NCBI RefSeq assembly: GCF_026626305.1
Contig: NZ_JAPNUE010000014.1
Coordinates: forward strand, 1-62,709
Length of the DNA: 62,709 nucleotides
Source: Frigidibacter sp. RF13
GTDB taxonomy: Bacteria > Pseudomonadota > Alphaproteobacteria > Rhodobacterales > Rhodobacteraceae
Reading direction: 5' to 3'
A model generated the notes under the pieces. That model made no database searches. It saw only the letters and a list, made by a program, of their open reading frames with translations, and was not told the origin of the DNA. This document shows positions 27,622-37,621 of the stretch, piece by piece (within the stretch, counting starts at the first letter, position 1; each line of letters opens with the position of its first letter). A program made the position numbers and the translations under genes.

Positions 27622-29190
27622 GTGCCGACCGAACTGACCGAAAACGGCCTTTTTGCCGGGGGCGGGGGAGAGGCTTATGCCGTCCCGCAGGAACTGCTGC
27701 TGAAGTACGGCAACCGCCACGGGCTGATTGCCGGGGCGACCGGCACCGGCAAGACAGTGACGCTGCAGATCCTTGCCGAGGGCTTTTCTGCGGCGGGCGT
27801 TCCGGTCTTCATGGCAGATGTGAAGGGCGATCTGGCCGGCCTCGCGCGGGCGGGATCGGAAAGCAACAAGCTGCACGAAGCCTTCCTCAAACGCGCCGCG
27901 ACCATCGGGTTCGAGCTTTCCTACCGCGCCTTCCCGACCGTCTTTTGGGACATATTCGGCGAACAGGGCCATCCGGTTCGCACCACGATATCCGAGATGG
28001 GGCCGCTATTGCTGGCGCGGCTGATGGACCTTTCCGATGCGCAAGAAGGGGTGCTGAACATCGCCTTTCGCATTGCCGATGAGGAGGGGCTGGCGCTCCT
28101 GGACCTCAAGGATTTGCAGGCGATGCTCGTGTGGATCGGCCAGAACGCTGCCGAGATCGGCCTGCGCTACGGCAATGTCGCGCCCGCGACCATCGGCGCT
28201 ATCCAGCGGCAGTTGCTGGTTCTGGAAAACCAAGGGGGGCTGAAGCTTTTCGGCGAACCGGCGCTCGATCTTTTCGACATGATGCGTCTGGCGCCCGACG
28301 GGCGTGGGCAGATCAATATCCTTGCGGCCGACAAGCTGATGGGCTCGCCCCGGCTTTATGCGACGTTCCTTCTCTGGCTTCTGTCGGAACTCTTCGAGAC
28401 CCTGCCCGAGGTCGGCGACCCGGACCGGCCGAGGTTCGTCTTCTTCTTCGACGAGGCGCATCTTCTCTTCGACGACGCGCCGAAGGCGCTTGTCGACAAG
28501 GTCGAGCAGGTGGCGCGGCTTATCCGGTCTAAGGGGGTAGGGGTCTATTTCGTCACCCAGAATCCGGCCGACATTCCCGACGATGTGCTCGGCCAGCTTG
28601 GCAACCGCGTGCAGCATGCCTTACGCGCCTTTACCGCGAAGGATCAGCAGGATCTGCGCCGCGCGGCGGAAAACTATCGGCCGAACCCGCGCTTCGACAC
28701 GGAAACCGCGATCAAGGAAGTGGGCACGGGCGAGGCCGTGACCTCGTTCCTCGAGGCCAAGGGCGCGCCGGGGATGGTGGAACGTACGCTGATCCGCCCG
28801 CCGGAAAGCCGCCTAGGCGTGATCAGCCCCGAGGAGCGGGCCCAGACCATGGCCGAGGGCGGGCTCTCTGGCAAATACGAACGCGAGATCGACCGGGAAT
28901 CGGCGTTCGAGCTTCTGAAGGCGCGCGCTGACGCGGCAGCGAAAGAGGCGGCCGAAGCCGAGGAGAAGGCTGCGCGCGAAAAGGAAGCGGAGCGGGAATA
29001 TAAGCAAGGCCGCCGCTATGACGATGCGAGCCCTTGGGGGCGGACAGAGAAGCCGCGCCGGACCACATCCTCGTCGCGCTCCGACAGTATCGCGGCGACC
29101 TTTGGCAAGAGCCTTGCCCGCCAGGTCGGTTCCAGCGCCGGACGCGCGCTGATCCGTGGAGTCTTGGGAAGTCTTTTCAAGTCGCGCTGA
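27622..29190 (+). CDS. DUF853 / HerA-like P-loop ATPase
   Basis: The 522-residue protein belongs to the DUF853 branch of HerA/FtsK-like ATPases. Walker A is GATGTGKT within [15 protein letters not shown], Walker B is [12 protein letters not shown], and the segment [33 protein letters not shown] is diagnostic. The C-terminus has a Glu/Ala/Lys-rich coiled coil (about residues 430-480). The reading frame is open from ATG 27547, but I prefer GTG 27622 because ggagg stands eight bases before it and homology begins there. The cellular role of this family is not established. Confidence 0.88.
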   Translation: MPTELTENGLFAGGGGEAYAVPQELLLKYGNRHGLIAGATGTGKTVTLQILAEGFSAAGVPVFMADVKGDLAGLARAGSESNKLHEAFLKRAATIGFELSYRAFPTVFWDIFGEQGHPVRTTISEMGPLLLARLMDLSDAQEGVLNIAFRIADEEGLALLDLKDLQAMLVWIGQNAAEIGLRYGNVAPATIGAIQRQLLVLENQGGLKLFGEPALDLFDMMRLAPDGRGQINILAADKLMGSPRLYATFLLWLLSELFETLPEVGDPDRPRFVFFFDEAHLLFDDAPKALVDKVEQVARLIRSKGVGVYFVTQNPADIPDDVLGQLGNRVQHALRAFTAKDQQDLRRAAENYRPNPRFDTETAIKEVGTGEAVTSFLEAKGAPGMVERTLIRPPESRLGVISPEERAQTMAEGGLSGKYEREIDRESAFELLKARADAAAKEAAEAEEKAAREKEAEREYKQGRRYDDASPWGRTEKPRRTTSSSRSDSIAATFGKSLARQVGSSAGRALIRGVLGSLFKSR

Positions 29191-29224
29191 GGCCGGATCG
29201 ACGCCGCCGCGTTGCGTGGTTTTA

Positions 29225-29279
29225 TTTGATCAAAAAATCCGGTTGCCTCCGGGGCGATTTTGACTATGCTGTCAAAATC
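29225..29279 (+). promoter_or_regulatory. Aminotransferase promoter with palindromic operator over the -10 box
   Basis: A -35-like TTGCCT (29243-29248) and a -10-like TATGCT (29265-29270) are 16 bases apart. A perfect palindrome with nine-base arms, gattttgac and gtcaaaatc (29256-29264 and 29271-29279), is centred exactly on the -10 hexamer. A second palindrome, tttgatcaaa (29225-29234), lies just upstream of the -35. The ATG follows 20 bases later after a GGAG. This geometry suits a repressor that excludes RNA polymerase; the regulator is unknown and not encoded next to it. Confidence 0.65.
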
Positions 29280-29299
29280 ATTCTGACTGGAGATTCAAA

Positions 29300-30700
29300 A
29301 TGACTCACGCCGTGCACTCGAAATCGAACGAGGCGCTGTGGGAGACGGACCGCGCCCACGCCCTTCACCCCTGGACGAATTTCGGCCCCTTCGAAGAGAA
29401 GGGCGCCCTGGTGATCAGCCGGGGCGAGGGCTGTTATCTTTGGGACGCCGAGGGGCGGAAATATTTCGACGCGGTGGGCGGGCTCTGGTGCACCAATATC
29501 GGGCTCGGTCGCCGCGAGATGGCCGATGCGATCGCCGATCAGGCGATGAAGCTTGGCTTTTCCAATACGTTTGTCGACATGACGAACGATCCGTCCGCGC
29601 GTCTGGCTGGCAAGATCGCCGAGATCGCGCCGGGCGATCTGAACCGGGTGATGTTCACCACCGGCGGCTCGACTGCGATCGATACGGCGGTGCGGATGGT
29701 GGCCTATTACCAGCATGCGCGCGGTTACCCGCAGAAGACCGACGTGGTGGCGCGCGACTACAGCTATCACGGCTCCACCTATCTGGCGCAGTCGGTCGGC
29801 AAGCGCCCCGGCGACCGGGTCGAGGAGTTCCGCTACAAGACCGAAGGCATCCATCATCTGTCCTGTCCCAATCCCTACCGCAGGCCCGCGCATCTGAGCG
29901 AGGCCGAGTTCTGCGACGATCTGATCGCCGAGTTCGAGGCTTTGATTGCCCGTGTCGGCGCCGACCGGATCGGCGGTTTCATCGCCGAACCGATCCAGGC
30001 CTCCGGCGGGATCATCATACCGCCCGAAGGTTACCTGAAACGGATGTGGGAGATCTGCCAGCGTCACGAGATCCTGTTCATCGCCGACGAGGTGGTGACG
30101 GGCTTTGGCCGCCTCGGCCACTGGTTCGCCGCGCTGGATGAGTTTGGCGTGCAGCCTGACGTGATCTGTTCGGCCAAGGGCCTGACTTCGGGCTATCAGC
30201 CGCTCGGCGCGATGATCCTGTCGGACCGGGTCTGGGATGTGATGGCAGAAGGCGGAAACCGCTGGTTCACCGCCGGTTTCACCTATTCCGGCCATCCGGT
30301 TGCCTGCGCGGCGGCCCTGAAGAACATCGAGATCATGGAGCGCGAGGATCTTCTGGCCCATGTCCGCGAGATCGGCCCCTATTTCCAGCGCCGTCTGGGC
30401 GAGCTGGAGGCGCTGCCGCTTGTCGGCAATGTCCGGGGACGGGGGCTGATGCTCTGCGTCGAGAATGTCGCCGACAAGACCACGAAGGCGGTTCTGCCGG
30501 ATGAGGCAAACGAGTCCAAGCGCATCTCGGACCTGGCCGAGGAGATGGGGCTGATGGTCCGCCCGATGGGCCATCTGAACGTGATGTCGCCGCCCCTGAT
30601 CGTGACCAAGGACGAGATCGATTTCGTCGCCGAAACGCTGGAAAAGGCGATCCGGAAGGTGATCGACGGCCTGGTGCGCGAAGGCTACCGGATCGGCTGA
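29300..30700 (+). CDS. Class III (omega-amino acid type) PLP aminotransferase
   Basis: The 466-residue fold type I enzyme moves the amino group of an omega-amino acid or diamine to pyruvate or 2-oxoglutarate. The PLP lysine is K293 in CSAKGLTSGYQPLGA; the cofactor-binding DEVVTGFGR and the HGSTYLAQSV segment are intact. Overall it resembles putrescine/beta-alanine/taurine-type transaminases, but the substrate cannot be read from sequence alone. The upstream palindrome predicts substrate-induced expression. Downstream lie the remnants of a dipeptide transporter and an amidase, which may once have formed an uptake and breakdown cluster with it. Confidence 0.93.
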   Translation: MTHAVHSKSNEALWETDRAHALHPWTNFGPFEEKGALVISRGEGCYLWDAEGRKYFDAVGGLWCTNIGLGRREMADAIADQAMKLGFSNTFVDMTNDPSARLAGKIAEIAPGDLNRVMFTTGGSTAIDTAVRMVAYYQHARGYPQKTDVVARDYSYHGSTYLAQSVGKRPGDRVEEFRYKTEGIHHLSCPNPYRRPAHLSEAEFCDDLIAEFEALIARVGADRIGGFIAEPIQASGGIIIPPEGYLKRMWEICQRHEILFIADEVVTGFGRLGHWFAALDEFGVQPDVICSAKGLTSGYQPLGAMILSDRVWDVMAEGGNRWFTAGFTYSGHPVACAAALKNIEIMEREDLLAHVREIGPYFQRRLGELEALPLVGNVRGRGLMLCVENVADKTTKAVLPDEANESKRISDLAEEMGLMVRPMGHLNVMSPPLIVTKDEIDFVAETLEKAIRKVIDGLVREGYRIG

Positions 30701-30748
30701 CAAGTCCTTGCGAACGCTGGGTTAATTTTTCACGACCGCGGCGTTTCA

Positions 30749-30784
30749 AACGTATGTCTGAACGTATGCCTGAGCGTATGTCTG
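30749..30784. repeat. Three tandem 12-bp repeats
   Basis: Three near-identical 12-mers follow one another: aacgtatgtctg, aacgtatgcctg and agcgtatgtctg, with a degenerate fourth (gacgtgctccaa) after them. They lie 50 bases after the aminotransferase stop, in non-coding DNA. They could be repeated binding sites or replication slippage; I know no matching element. Confidence 0.7.
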
Positions 30785-30852
30785 GACGTGCTCCAAACCC
30801 GCCTGTCGAACCTACGGGCGGGCGGTGTTAACCATGACCGCGCACCGGATTC

Positions 30853-31145
30853 ATGAAGGAGAAGGGTCGGCGTGCCTGCACCAGCGGTCTGCGAGAGAAA
30901 CTCTGGCCAGGCACGCGTTTGTTTGAAGACACTCTCGGGTTGGCCTTCGACAGGGAGCGTGCCTATCCGGTGATCATGCCGGTGCTGGCAGTGGGGCCAT
31001 TCCTTGGCGGGGGAGTGAACACGGTGACCGGTCTCCTTCGTCGTCGTGCTGAAGGGGGAAGTCGTGGAAACCGGCGCCTGTGCCGCGCTTTTCGCCGCGC
31101 CGGAACGCGACCATGCGCGAGCGCTGATCACGGCCTTGCGTCATC
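30853..31145 (+). pseudogene. Deletion scar of a dipeptide/oligopeptide ABC transporter operon (dppB and dppD/F remnants)
   Basis: Two short frames with transporter-like sequence stand next to each other. Bases from about 30940 to 31045 translate to DRERAYPVIMPVLAVG then FLGGGVNTVTGLL, which resembles the last membrane segment of DppB-type permeases (DYPVVM...VVVNLLTDLL). Bases 31031-31145 in another frame give VSFVVVLKGEVVETGA and LFAAPERDHARALITAL, the usual C-terminal signature of DppD/DppF ATPases. Everything between these two ends of an operon is missing. The similarity is judged by eye; the ATPase part is the stronger. Confidence 0.5.
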
Positions 31146-31338
31146 GGTTGCCTTTGCATTCTGAAATCGAGCCATCGCTGGTTCATCACGGAGGCAGAGC
31201 TCAAATACCCGCGGTCCCTCCGGGGACCGGAGTTGATTTTGCCCGCGACATCGCATCCTGTGATGGGCTGGAGACCGCGGTCTCGCTTCCCGACGGCACA
31301 ACCGGCCGTGCCCGGCACTGAACAACACGGAAACGACA

Positions 31339-32769
31339 ATGACCAAAGCTGATCTCGACCTTTGCTATCTTCCCGCCACCGAGGTTCTGGCCCGGTTTCG
31401 CGATCGCACCCTGTCACCTGTGGAATATCTCGACACGCTGATCGCCCGGGCGGCGGAAACCGAACCGAAGGTCAACGCCTTCGCCGCGACCCATTTCGAC
31501 AAGGCGCGGGACCATGCCCGCGCGGCAGAGGCGCGATATGCCAACAGTGCGGGCGATCTGCGTCCGCTGGAGGGCCTGCCCATCGCGATCAAGGACGAGA
31601 TGGACCTAGAAGGCGAGGTCGTCACCGTCGGATCGCTCTATCTCAAGGACAATGTCTCAACCGAAACGCATTTCACGGCACAGCGGCTTTTCGATGCGGG
31701 TGCTTACTACCATGCCCAGACCACGACGCCCGAGTTCTGCTGCGCCGGAACCACGGAAACGCGCATTCACGGCGTGACGCGCACGCCCTGGGATCTGCGC
31801 TATACCTGCGGCGGGTCATCGGGCGGATCGGGGGCGTCGCTGGCGGTTGGATCGTCGCCCCTTGCGACCGGATCGGATATCGGCGGCTCGATCCGCATTC
31901 CCGCGGCATGTTGCGGGGTGGTCGGATACAAGCCGCCCTATGGCCGTAACCCCGAAAACTCGGCCTTTGCCTATGACCATTATGCGGTGGTCGGACCGAT
32001 GGGCCGCACGGTCGCGGATGTCGCCCTGATGCAGAATGTCATGTGCGGGCCGCACCCGCTGGACAATGCCACGATCCGCCCGAAATACGAATTGCCGCTG
32101 ACCCATGAAGGCATCAGGGGGCTGAAGATCGCCTGGTCGATGGACCTTGGCTTTTTCGAGATCGACAGCCATGTGCGGGCCAACACGCTTCGGACGCTGG
32201 ACGTTTTGAAAGCGCTCGGGGCCGACATCGTCGAGGTGGACGTCACATGGACGGCGCGGGCCGAACAGGCGACCAAGACCTATCTCGATCACCTTTTCGG
32301 TGGCTACATCGCTTCGGTCGTCGACACCGACCCGTCGCGTGCCTCTTCTTGGGCAGCCTACTGCGCGGACCAGAACAAGACGACAACCAGTGCCGAATTC
32401 TACGAGGCCTATGAGGCGCAGGCGGACATGGGCCGGGTCTTCGGCGCCATGCTGGAGGAGAGCTATGCCTTCATCTGCCCGACGCTGGGGTACCATGAGA
32501 TCCTTGCCGATCAGCAGCCCGAGGATGCGATCTTGATCAACGGCAAGGTGGTCGATCCGATGTATGGCTGGACGCTCTGCCATCCGTTCAACATGCTCGG
32601 CCGCTGCCCTGTTCTGTCGGTCCCCTCCGGCATCGGCGGCAACGGGTTGCCGACCGGTATCCAGATCGTCGCGCGCCATCTGGACGACGAACGCGTATTC
32701 CGCGTTGGGCAAGCGTTGCAGACTGCCGATCCATGGCTGAGCAAGCCAAGCAACCGTCCTCTGATCTGA
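31339..32769 (+). CDS. Amidase signature family enzyme
   Basis: The 476-residue hydrolase has the Ser-cisSer-Lys triad of the amidase signature family: Lys85 (LPIAIKDEMD), Ser160 in CGGSSGGSGAS, and the nucleophile Ser184 in GSDIGGSIRIPA. It hydrolyses an amide bond; the substrate is unknown. The family includes GatA, but the length, the cysteine-rich CCAG and AACCGVVG segments and the lack of a gat context exclude that. It lies downstream of the transporter scar and the aminotransferase on the same strand, so amide or peptide nitrogen use is a reasonable guess. Between 31146 and its start I see only a small hairpin (ggtccctccggggacc). Confidence 0.92.
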   Translation: MTKADLDLCYLPATEVLARFRDRTLSPVEYLDTLIARAAETEPKVNAFAATHFDKARDHARAAEARYANSAGDLRPLEGLPIAIKDEMDLEGEVVTVGSLYLKDNVSTETHFTAQRLFDAGAYYHAQTTTPEFCCAGTTETRIHGVTRTPWDLRYTCGGSSGGSGASLAVGSSPLATGSDIGGSIRIPAACCGVVGYKPPYGRNPENSAFAYDHYAVVGPMGRTVADVALMQNVMCGPHPLDNATIRPKYELPLTHEGIRGLKIAWSMDLGFFEIDSHVRANTLRTLDVLKALGADIVEVDVTWTARAEQATKTYLDHLFGGYIASVVDTDPSRASSWAAYCADQNKTTTSAEFYEAYEAQADMGRVFGAMLEESYAFICPTLGYHEILADQQPEDAILINGKVVDPMYGWTLCHPFNMLGRCPVLSVPSGIGGNGLPTGIQIVARHLDDERVFRVGQALQTADPWLSKPSNRPLI

Positions 32770-32779
32770 TCATCAGATC
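32763..32779. terminator. Short hairpin overlapping the amidase stop codon
   Basis: The palindrome has seven-base arms (gatctga) around a three-base loop and includes the stop codon. It has no U tract, so termination is uncertain. The rest of the 269-base gap to the convergent ugpC shows no gene. Confidence 0.3.
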
Positions 32780-33038
32780 CTGGTGATCAAGGAAGGCGTT
32801 CGCGGTTCTGGCGCGGGAGGGCGACCTACATGCAAATCAGATCAAGGAGCGGCGCGGCCAGCGGCTTGGCGATGCGGCGAAGCCCTGAGGGCCGGCCCCG
32901 AACCGACCACCGACCCGGAGGCCCCGCGTGCGAGGCGCTGAGAAGCTGCCATCGGTCGCACATCTGAGTGGACCATTTCGATGACGACAAGACGCGTGGC
33001 GACGGAGGCGCAGACAGACTGCGGCGGCGCTCAGCCGC

Positions 33039-34111
<1,073 letters not shown>

Positions 34112-34112
<1 letters not shown>

Positions 34113-34972
34113 TACTTCTCGGTCTCCACTAGTCCCTTCACGAACCAGCGCTGCATGAGAACGACGACCAGCACCGGCGGCAGGATCGCCAGAACGGAGG
34201 TTACCATAACAAGGTTCCAGGGGGTGTCTGCATCGGCGAAGGAAATCATCTTCCTCAGCGCGATGACGATGGTGTTCATCGAATTCGAGTTCGTGACCAG
34301 AAGCGGCCAGAGATATTGCGTCCAGCCGTAGATGAAGAGGATCACGAACAGCGCGGCGATGTTGGTGGCCGAGAGCGGCAGCAGGATGTCCTTGAAGAAC
34401 CGCCACGGTCCGGCGCCATCGACGCGCGCGGCTTCGAGAAGCTCGTTCGGAATCGTCATGAAGAACTGGCGGAAGAGCAAAGTTGCCGTCGCAGAGGCGA
34501 TAAGCGGCAGGATCAGGCCGGCATAGGTGTCGATCAGGCCGAGGTCCACCATCACCTTGTAGGTCGGCATGATCCGCACTTCCACCGGCAGCATCAGGGT
34601 GATGAAGATCAGCCAGAAGCAGGCCATCCGCAGGGGAAAGCGGAAGAAGACGATCGCAAAGGCCGAGGCCATCGAAATGATGATCTTTCCAACCGCGATG
34701 CCCAGCGCCATGACCGTCGAATTCAGCAACAGCCGCTCGACCGAGACGCCGCCAATCCGCGTGATCGAGCCGCTGAACGCCTCGCCATAGTTCTGCGCCG
34801 CCTCCGCCCCGGGCAGCATCGGCAAGGGCGGATTGAGAATCGTCTGGATCGAATGGGTCGATGCGACGGTGACATACCAGATCGGGAAGGCCACGATCAC
34901 GCAGCCCAGGATCAGCAGGAAATGCCCGAGCGCGATGCTGCGCTTTGAGGTGCCGACCATGCCCTCAGCCAT
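34112..34972 (-). CDS. ugpE: Glycerol-3-phosphate ABC transporter permease UgpE
   Basis: The 286-residue integral membrane protein has six predicted helices and the permease EAA-type loop ([22 protein letters not shown]) that docks to the ATPase. The opening [23 protein letters not shown] and the closing [13 protein letters not shown] are those of MalG-type UgpE. I chose ATG 34972 ([11 protein letters not shown]), which overlaps the end of ugpA by eight bases; another ATG at 34993 lies deeper in ugpA. Confidence 0.93.
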
Positions 34973-35849
34973 AATGCACCTTCCTTTCGACATAGCGGAA
35001 CTGGAAGGCGGTCAGCGCGATCACGATGACCATCAGGATGACCGATTGCGCCGCGGAGGACCCGATCAGCAGGTTCACGAACCCGTCGTTGTAGACCTTG
35101 TAGACCAGCGTCTCGGTCGACTTGCCGGGGCCGCCCGAGGTTACCGCATGGATGATGCCGAACGTGTCGAAAAGCGCATAGACGGTGTTCACGACAAGAA
35201 GGAAGAAAGACGTTGGCGCGAGCAGCGGGAAAACGATCGTCCAGAACCGCCTGACCGGCCCGGCGCCGTCGATCGCCGAGGCTTCGAGCAGGGACTTGGG
35301 GATCGCCTGCAGCCCGGCCACGAAGAACAGGAAATTGTAGGATATCTGCTTCCAGCTTGCCGCTGCTACGACCAGCCCCATTGCCTGCGTGCCATTCAGG
35401 AGCGGATCCCAGTGGATGCCGAGCGCCCGCGGGATCGCGGCAAGTGTCCCGAAAGAGGGGTTGAACATGAAGAGCCAGAGCATGCCGGCGATGGCGGGAG
35501 CGACGGCATAGGGCCAGATCATCAGGGTACGATAGAAGCCGCGGCCGCGAACGATCTTTTCGGCCTGAACCGCAAGCAGGAGCGCGATGGCCATCGAGAA
35601 GAAGGCTGTCAGGATCGAGAATACGGCGGTGACCTGGATCGAGTTTATGTATGCGGGCTCTGCCAGAACCTTCTGGAAGTTCTGCAGACCCACGAACCTG
35701 GATTTCAGGCCGAACGGATCCTCGCGCAGCATCGACTGCCACAGCGCCTGGACCGCCGGCCAATAGAAAAAGACCAGGCTGATCGCGAGTTGCGGCGCGA
35801 TCAGCAGCCAGGGCAACAGCCTATGGGGAAAGGTCGATCTGTTCATCAA
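34965..35849 (-). CDS. ugpA: Glycerol-3-phosphate ABC transporter permease UgpA
   Basis: The 294-residue MalF-type permease begins with a short cytoplasmic stretch ([10 protein letters not shown]) and a first helix [20 protein letters not shown]. The docking loop is [20 protein letters not shown]. It pairs with UgpE to form the channel. It starts 45 bases downstream of ugpB. The sequence [12 protein letters not shown] is typical of UgpA in proteobacteria. Confidence 0.93.
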   Translation of the reverse strand: MMNRSTFPHRLLPWLLIAPQLAISLVFFYWPAVQALWQSMLREDPFGLKSRFVGLQNFQKVLAEPAYINSIQVTAVFSILTAFFSMAIALLLAVQAEKIVRGRGFYRTLMIWPYAVAPAIAGMLWLFMFNPSFGTLAAIPRALGIHWDPLLNGTQAMGLVVAAASWKQISYNFLFFVAGLQAIPKSLLEASAIDGAGPVRRFWTIVFPLLAPTSFFLLVVNTVYALFDTFGIIHAVTSGGPGKSTETLVYKVYNDGFVNLLIGSSAAQSVILMVIVIALTAFQFRYVERKVHYG

Positions 35850-35894
35850 CGGAGTTGCGGCCGTCCCGCGAGTGCGGGGCGGCCGCGCCTGGCG

Positions 35895-37202
35895 TCAGCC
35901 GCCATAGGCCTCGGTGATCGCCGCATTGCCGCGTTCGACGATGGCGTCCATCGTCGCCTGCGCGTCCTGCTCTCCGGCGAGCATCTTCTCGAACTCCTCG
36001 TTGGCGATATCGCGGACCTGCGGCAGATTCGGCAGGCGCACGCCCTTGGAGTTCTCGGTCGGCGCCTTGCCCATCATCTGGGTGATCGGCGTTTCGCGAC
36101 CCGGGTTCTGACCGTAGAAGCCTGAGGTCTTGGTCGCGTCATAGGCCGCCAAGGTCACGGGCAGGTAGCCCGACTTCTGATGCAGATACTCCTGAACTTC
36201 GGTCTTCGAGATATAGTCAAAGAAGGCCGCGACGCCCTTGTACTGCTCCTCCGATTTGCCGCCGAACACCCAGAGCGACGCGCCGCCGGGGATCGTGTTC
36301 TGCGGCCCGCCGGCATCGGTGTCATAGGGGAGTTGTCCTATGCCATAGTTCATGCCGGATTTGACGATGTCGCCCAGGCCGCCCGACGATTCGGTGAAGA
36401 TGCCGCATTCACCGGCAAGGAAGATCTGCTTGGCCTCGGAGGTCCGGCCGCCGTACTTGAACGTGCCATCCTTGGCGAGGTCGGCAAGCGCCTGGAAGTG
36501 GTTGACGAAGACCGGCGCATTGAGCTTCAGCTCAGGCACGCCTCCCGGTTCGAGGCCATTCCCGTAGGTCGCGTAAGGCACGTCATTCCAGGCGGCGAAG
36601 TTCTCGAGATGGATCCAGGTGAGCCAGGTCGAGGTGTAGCCGCACGGGGCAGCGCCGGATTGCTTGATCTTCTTCGCCATGTCCCAGACCTCGTTCCAGG
36701 TCTTGGGCGGCTGTTCGGGGTCGAGGCCCGCCTTGGTGAAAATATCCTTGTTGATATAAGTGATCGGCGAGGACGAGTTGTAGGGGAATGACAGCATCGT
36801 GCCGTCGGGCTTGGAGTAGTAGGCCACGATTCCCGGCAGGTACTGGGACTTGTCGAAGGTCATGCCGGCGTTGGTCAGCACATCCGCGACCGGCATCACC
36901 GCGCCCTCGGCACCCATCATCACGCCGGTGCCGACGTCGAAGACCTGCATGATCTCGGGCGCCTGTCCGGCGCGGAATGCGGCAATGCCCGCGTTCAGCG
37001 TTTCGGGGTAGGTGCCCTTGAAGGTCGGCACAATCTTGTAGTCGGACTGGGTGGCATTGAAGTCGCCGGCAATCTTTTCGACCACCTCGGCGTTGGCGCC
37101 GGTCATCGCGTGCCACCAGCTGATTTCGGTCTGAGCAACCGCGGGAAGCGCCGGCAGCGCGAAACATGCGGCCGCGACGGCAATCAGGTTTCTTCTTTGC
37201 AT
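35895..37202 (-). CDS. ugpB: Glycerol-3-phosphate-binding protein UgpB
   Basis: The 435-residue periplasmic binding protein has a Sec signal (RRNLIAVAAACFALPALPAVAQ) and then TEISWWHAMTGANAEVVEKI, a signature of UgpB-type ligand-binding proteins. It captures sn-glycerol-3-phosphate or glycerophosphodiesters. I chose ATG 37202 because the signal peptide starts there and ggagg precedes it. It heads the ugpBAEC operon. In many bacteria this operon answers to phosphate limitation; I found only one half-site-like cagtcat and no convincing Pho box in the upstream 200 bases. No ugpQ phosphodiesterase is adjacent. Confidence 0.95.
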   Translation of the reverse strand: MQRRNLIAVAAACFALPALPAVAQTEISWWHAMTGANAEVVEKIAGDFNATQSDYKIVPTFKGTYPETLNAGIAAFRAGQAPEIMQVFDVGTGVMMGAEGAVMPVADVLTNAGMTFDKSQYLPGIVAYYSKPDGTMLSFPYNSSSPITYINKDIFTKAGLDPEQPPKTWNEVWDMAKKIKQSGAAPCGYTSTWLTWIHLENFAAWNDVPYATYGNGLEPGGVPELKLNAPVFVNHFQALADLAKDGTFKYGGRTSEAKQIFLAGECGIFTESSGGLGDIVKSGMNYGIGQLPYDTDAGGPQNTIPGGASLWVFGGKSEEQYKGVAAFFDYISKTEVQEYLHQKSGYLPVTLAAYDATKTSGFYGQNPGRETPITQMMGKAPTENSKGVRLPNLPQVRDIANEEFEKMLAGEQDAQATMDAIVERGNAAITEAYGG

Positions 37203-37621
37203 ATCATCCTCCACTTTTTTCAAGGCTCATGCGGTGCACTCTGCAAGAGGCTTCTAAAATTATCATGACTGATCACCGGCATCCGTCGGTTCGGCACGGT
37301 TTGGGCAAGGCAAGAAAACACCGTCTGTGCATCCTGCGACCTGAGGAAGCTCGGTTCAAGCAGAAACCTGTTTTCGAGGAAATGTCCGGTGCGCCCATGT
37401 TGAAGGTGGGGCCGCTATCCTTTGCGGATCATCGCAGATCCACGCGGGCACATTGATGCCGTCGGGGGGCGGACATGTCTTCGAAACCCTGCGGACGCCG
37501 TCTTCGGGATTCCATCATTTTTCATCCATACCGTCTGTGGCAACGCAAGAACCGATGGTGATGAGACGCTTCATGCCACCAACGGCATTTGCGTTCTCGA
37601 CCAGATTTCCGGGAGTTAACG
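37203..37621. other. Non-coding region upstream of ugpB and the beta-helix gene
   Basis: These 419 bases separate two divergent genes and should hold both promoters. A modest AT-rich stretch (taaaattatcatgactgatcac, about 37255-37277) is the best promoter candidate for ugpB. Short open frames exist on the plus strand but have neither similarity nor ribosome binding sites. I see no RNA gene. Confidence 0.5.

Noticed and set aside
29225..29234. tttgatcaaa as an FNR/FnrL box
   Set aside because: The FNR consensus needs TTGAT-N4-ATCAA; here the halves abut with no spacer.
30749..30784. CRISPR array
   Set aside because: Units are 12 bases with no spacers, and no cas genes are present.
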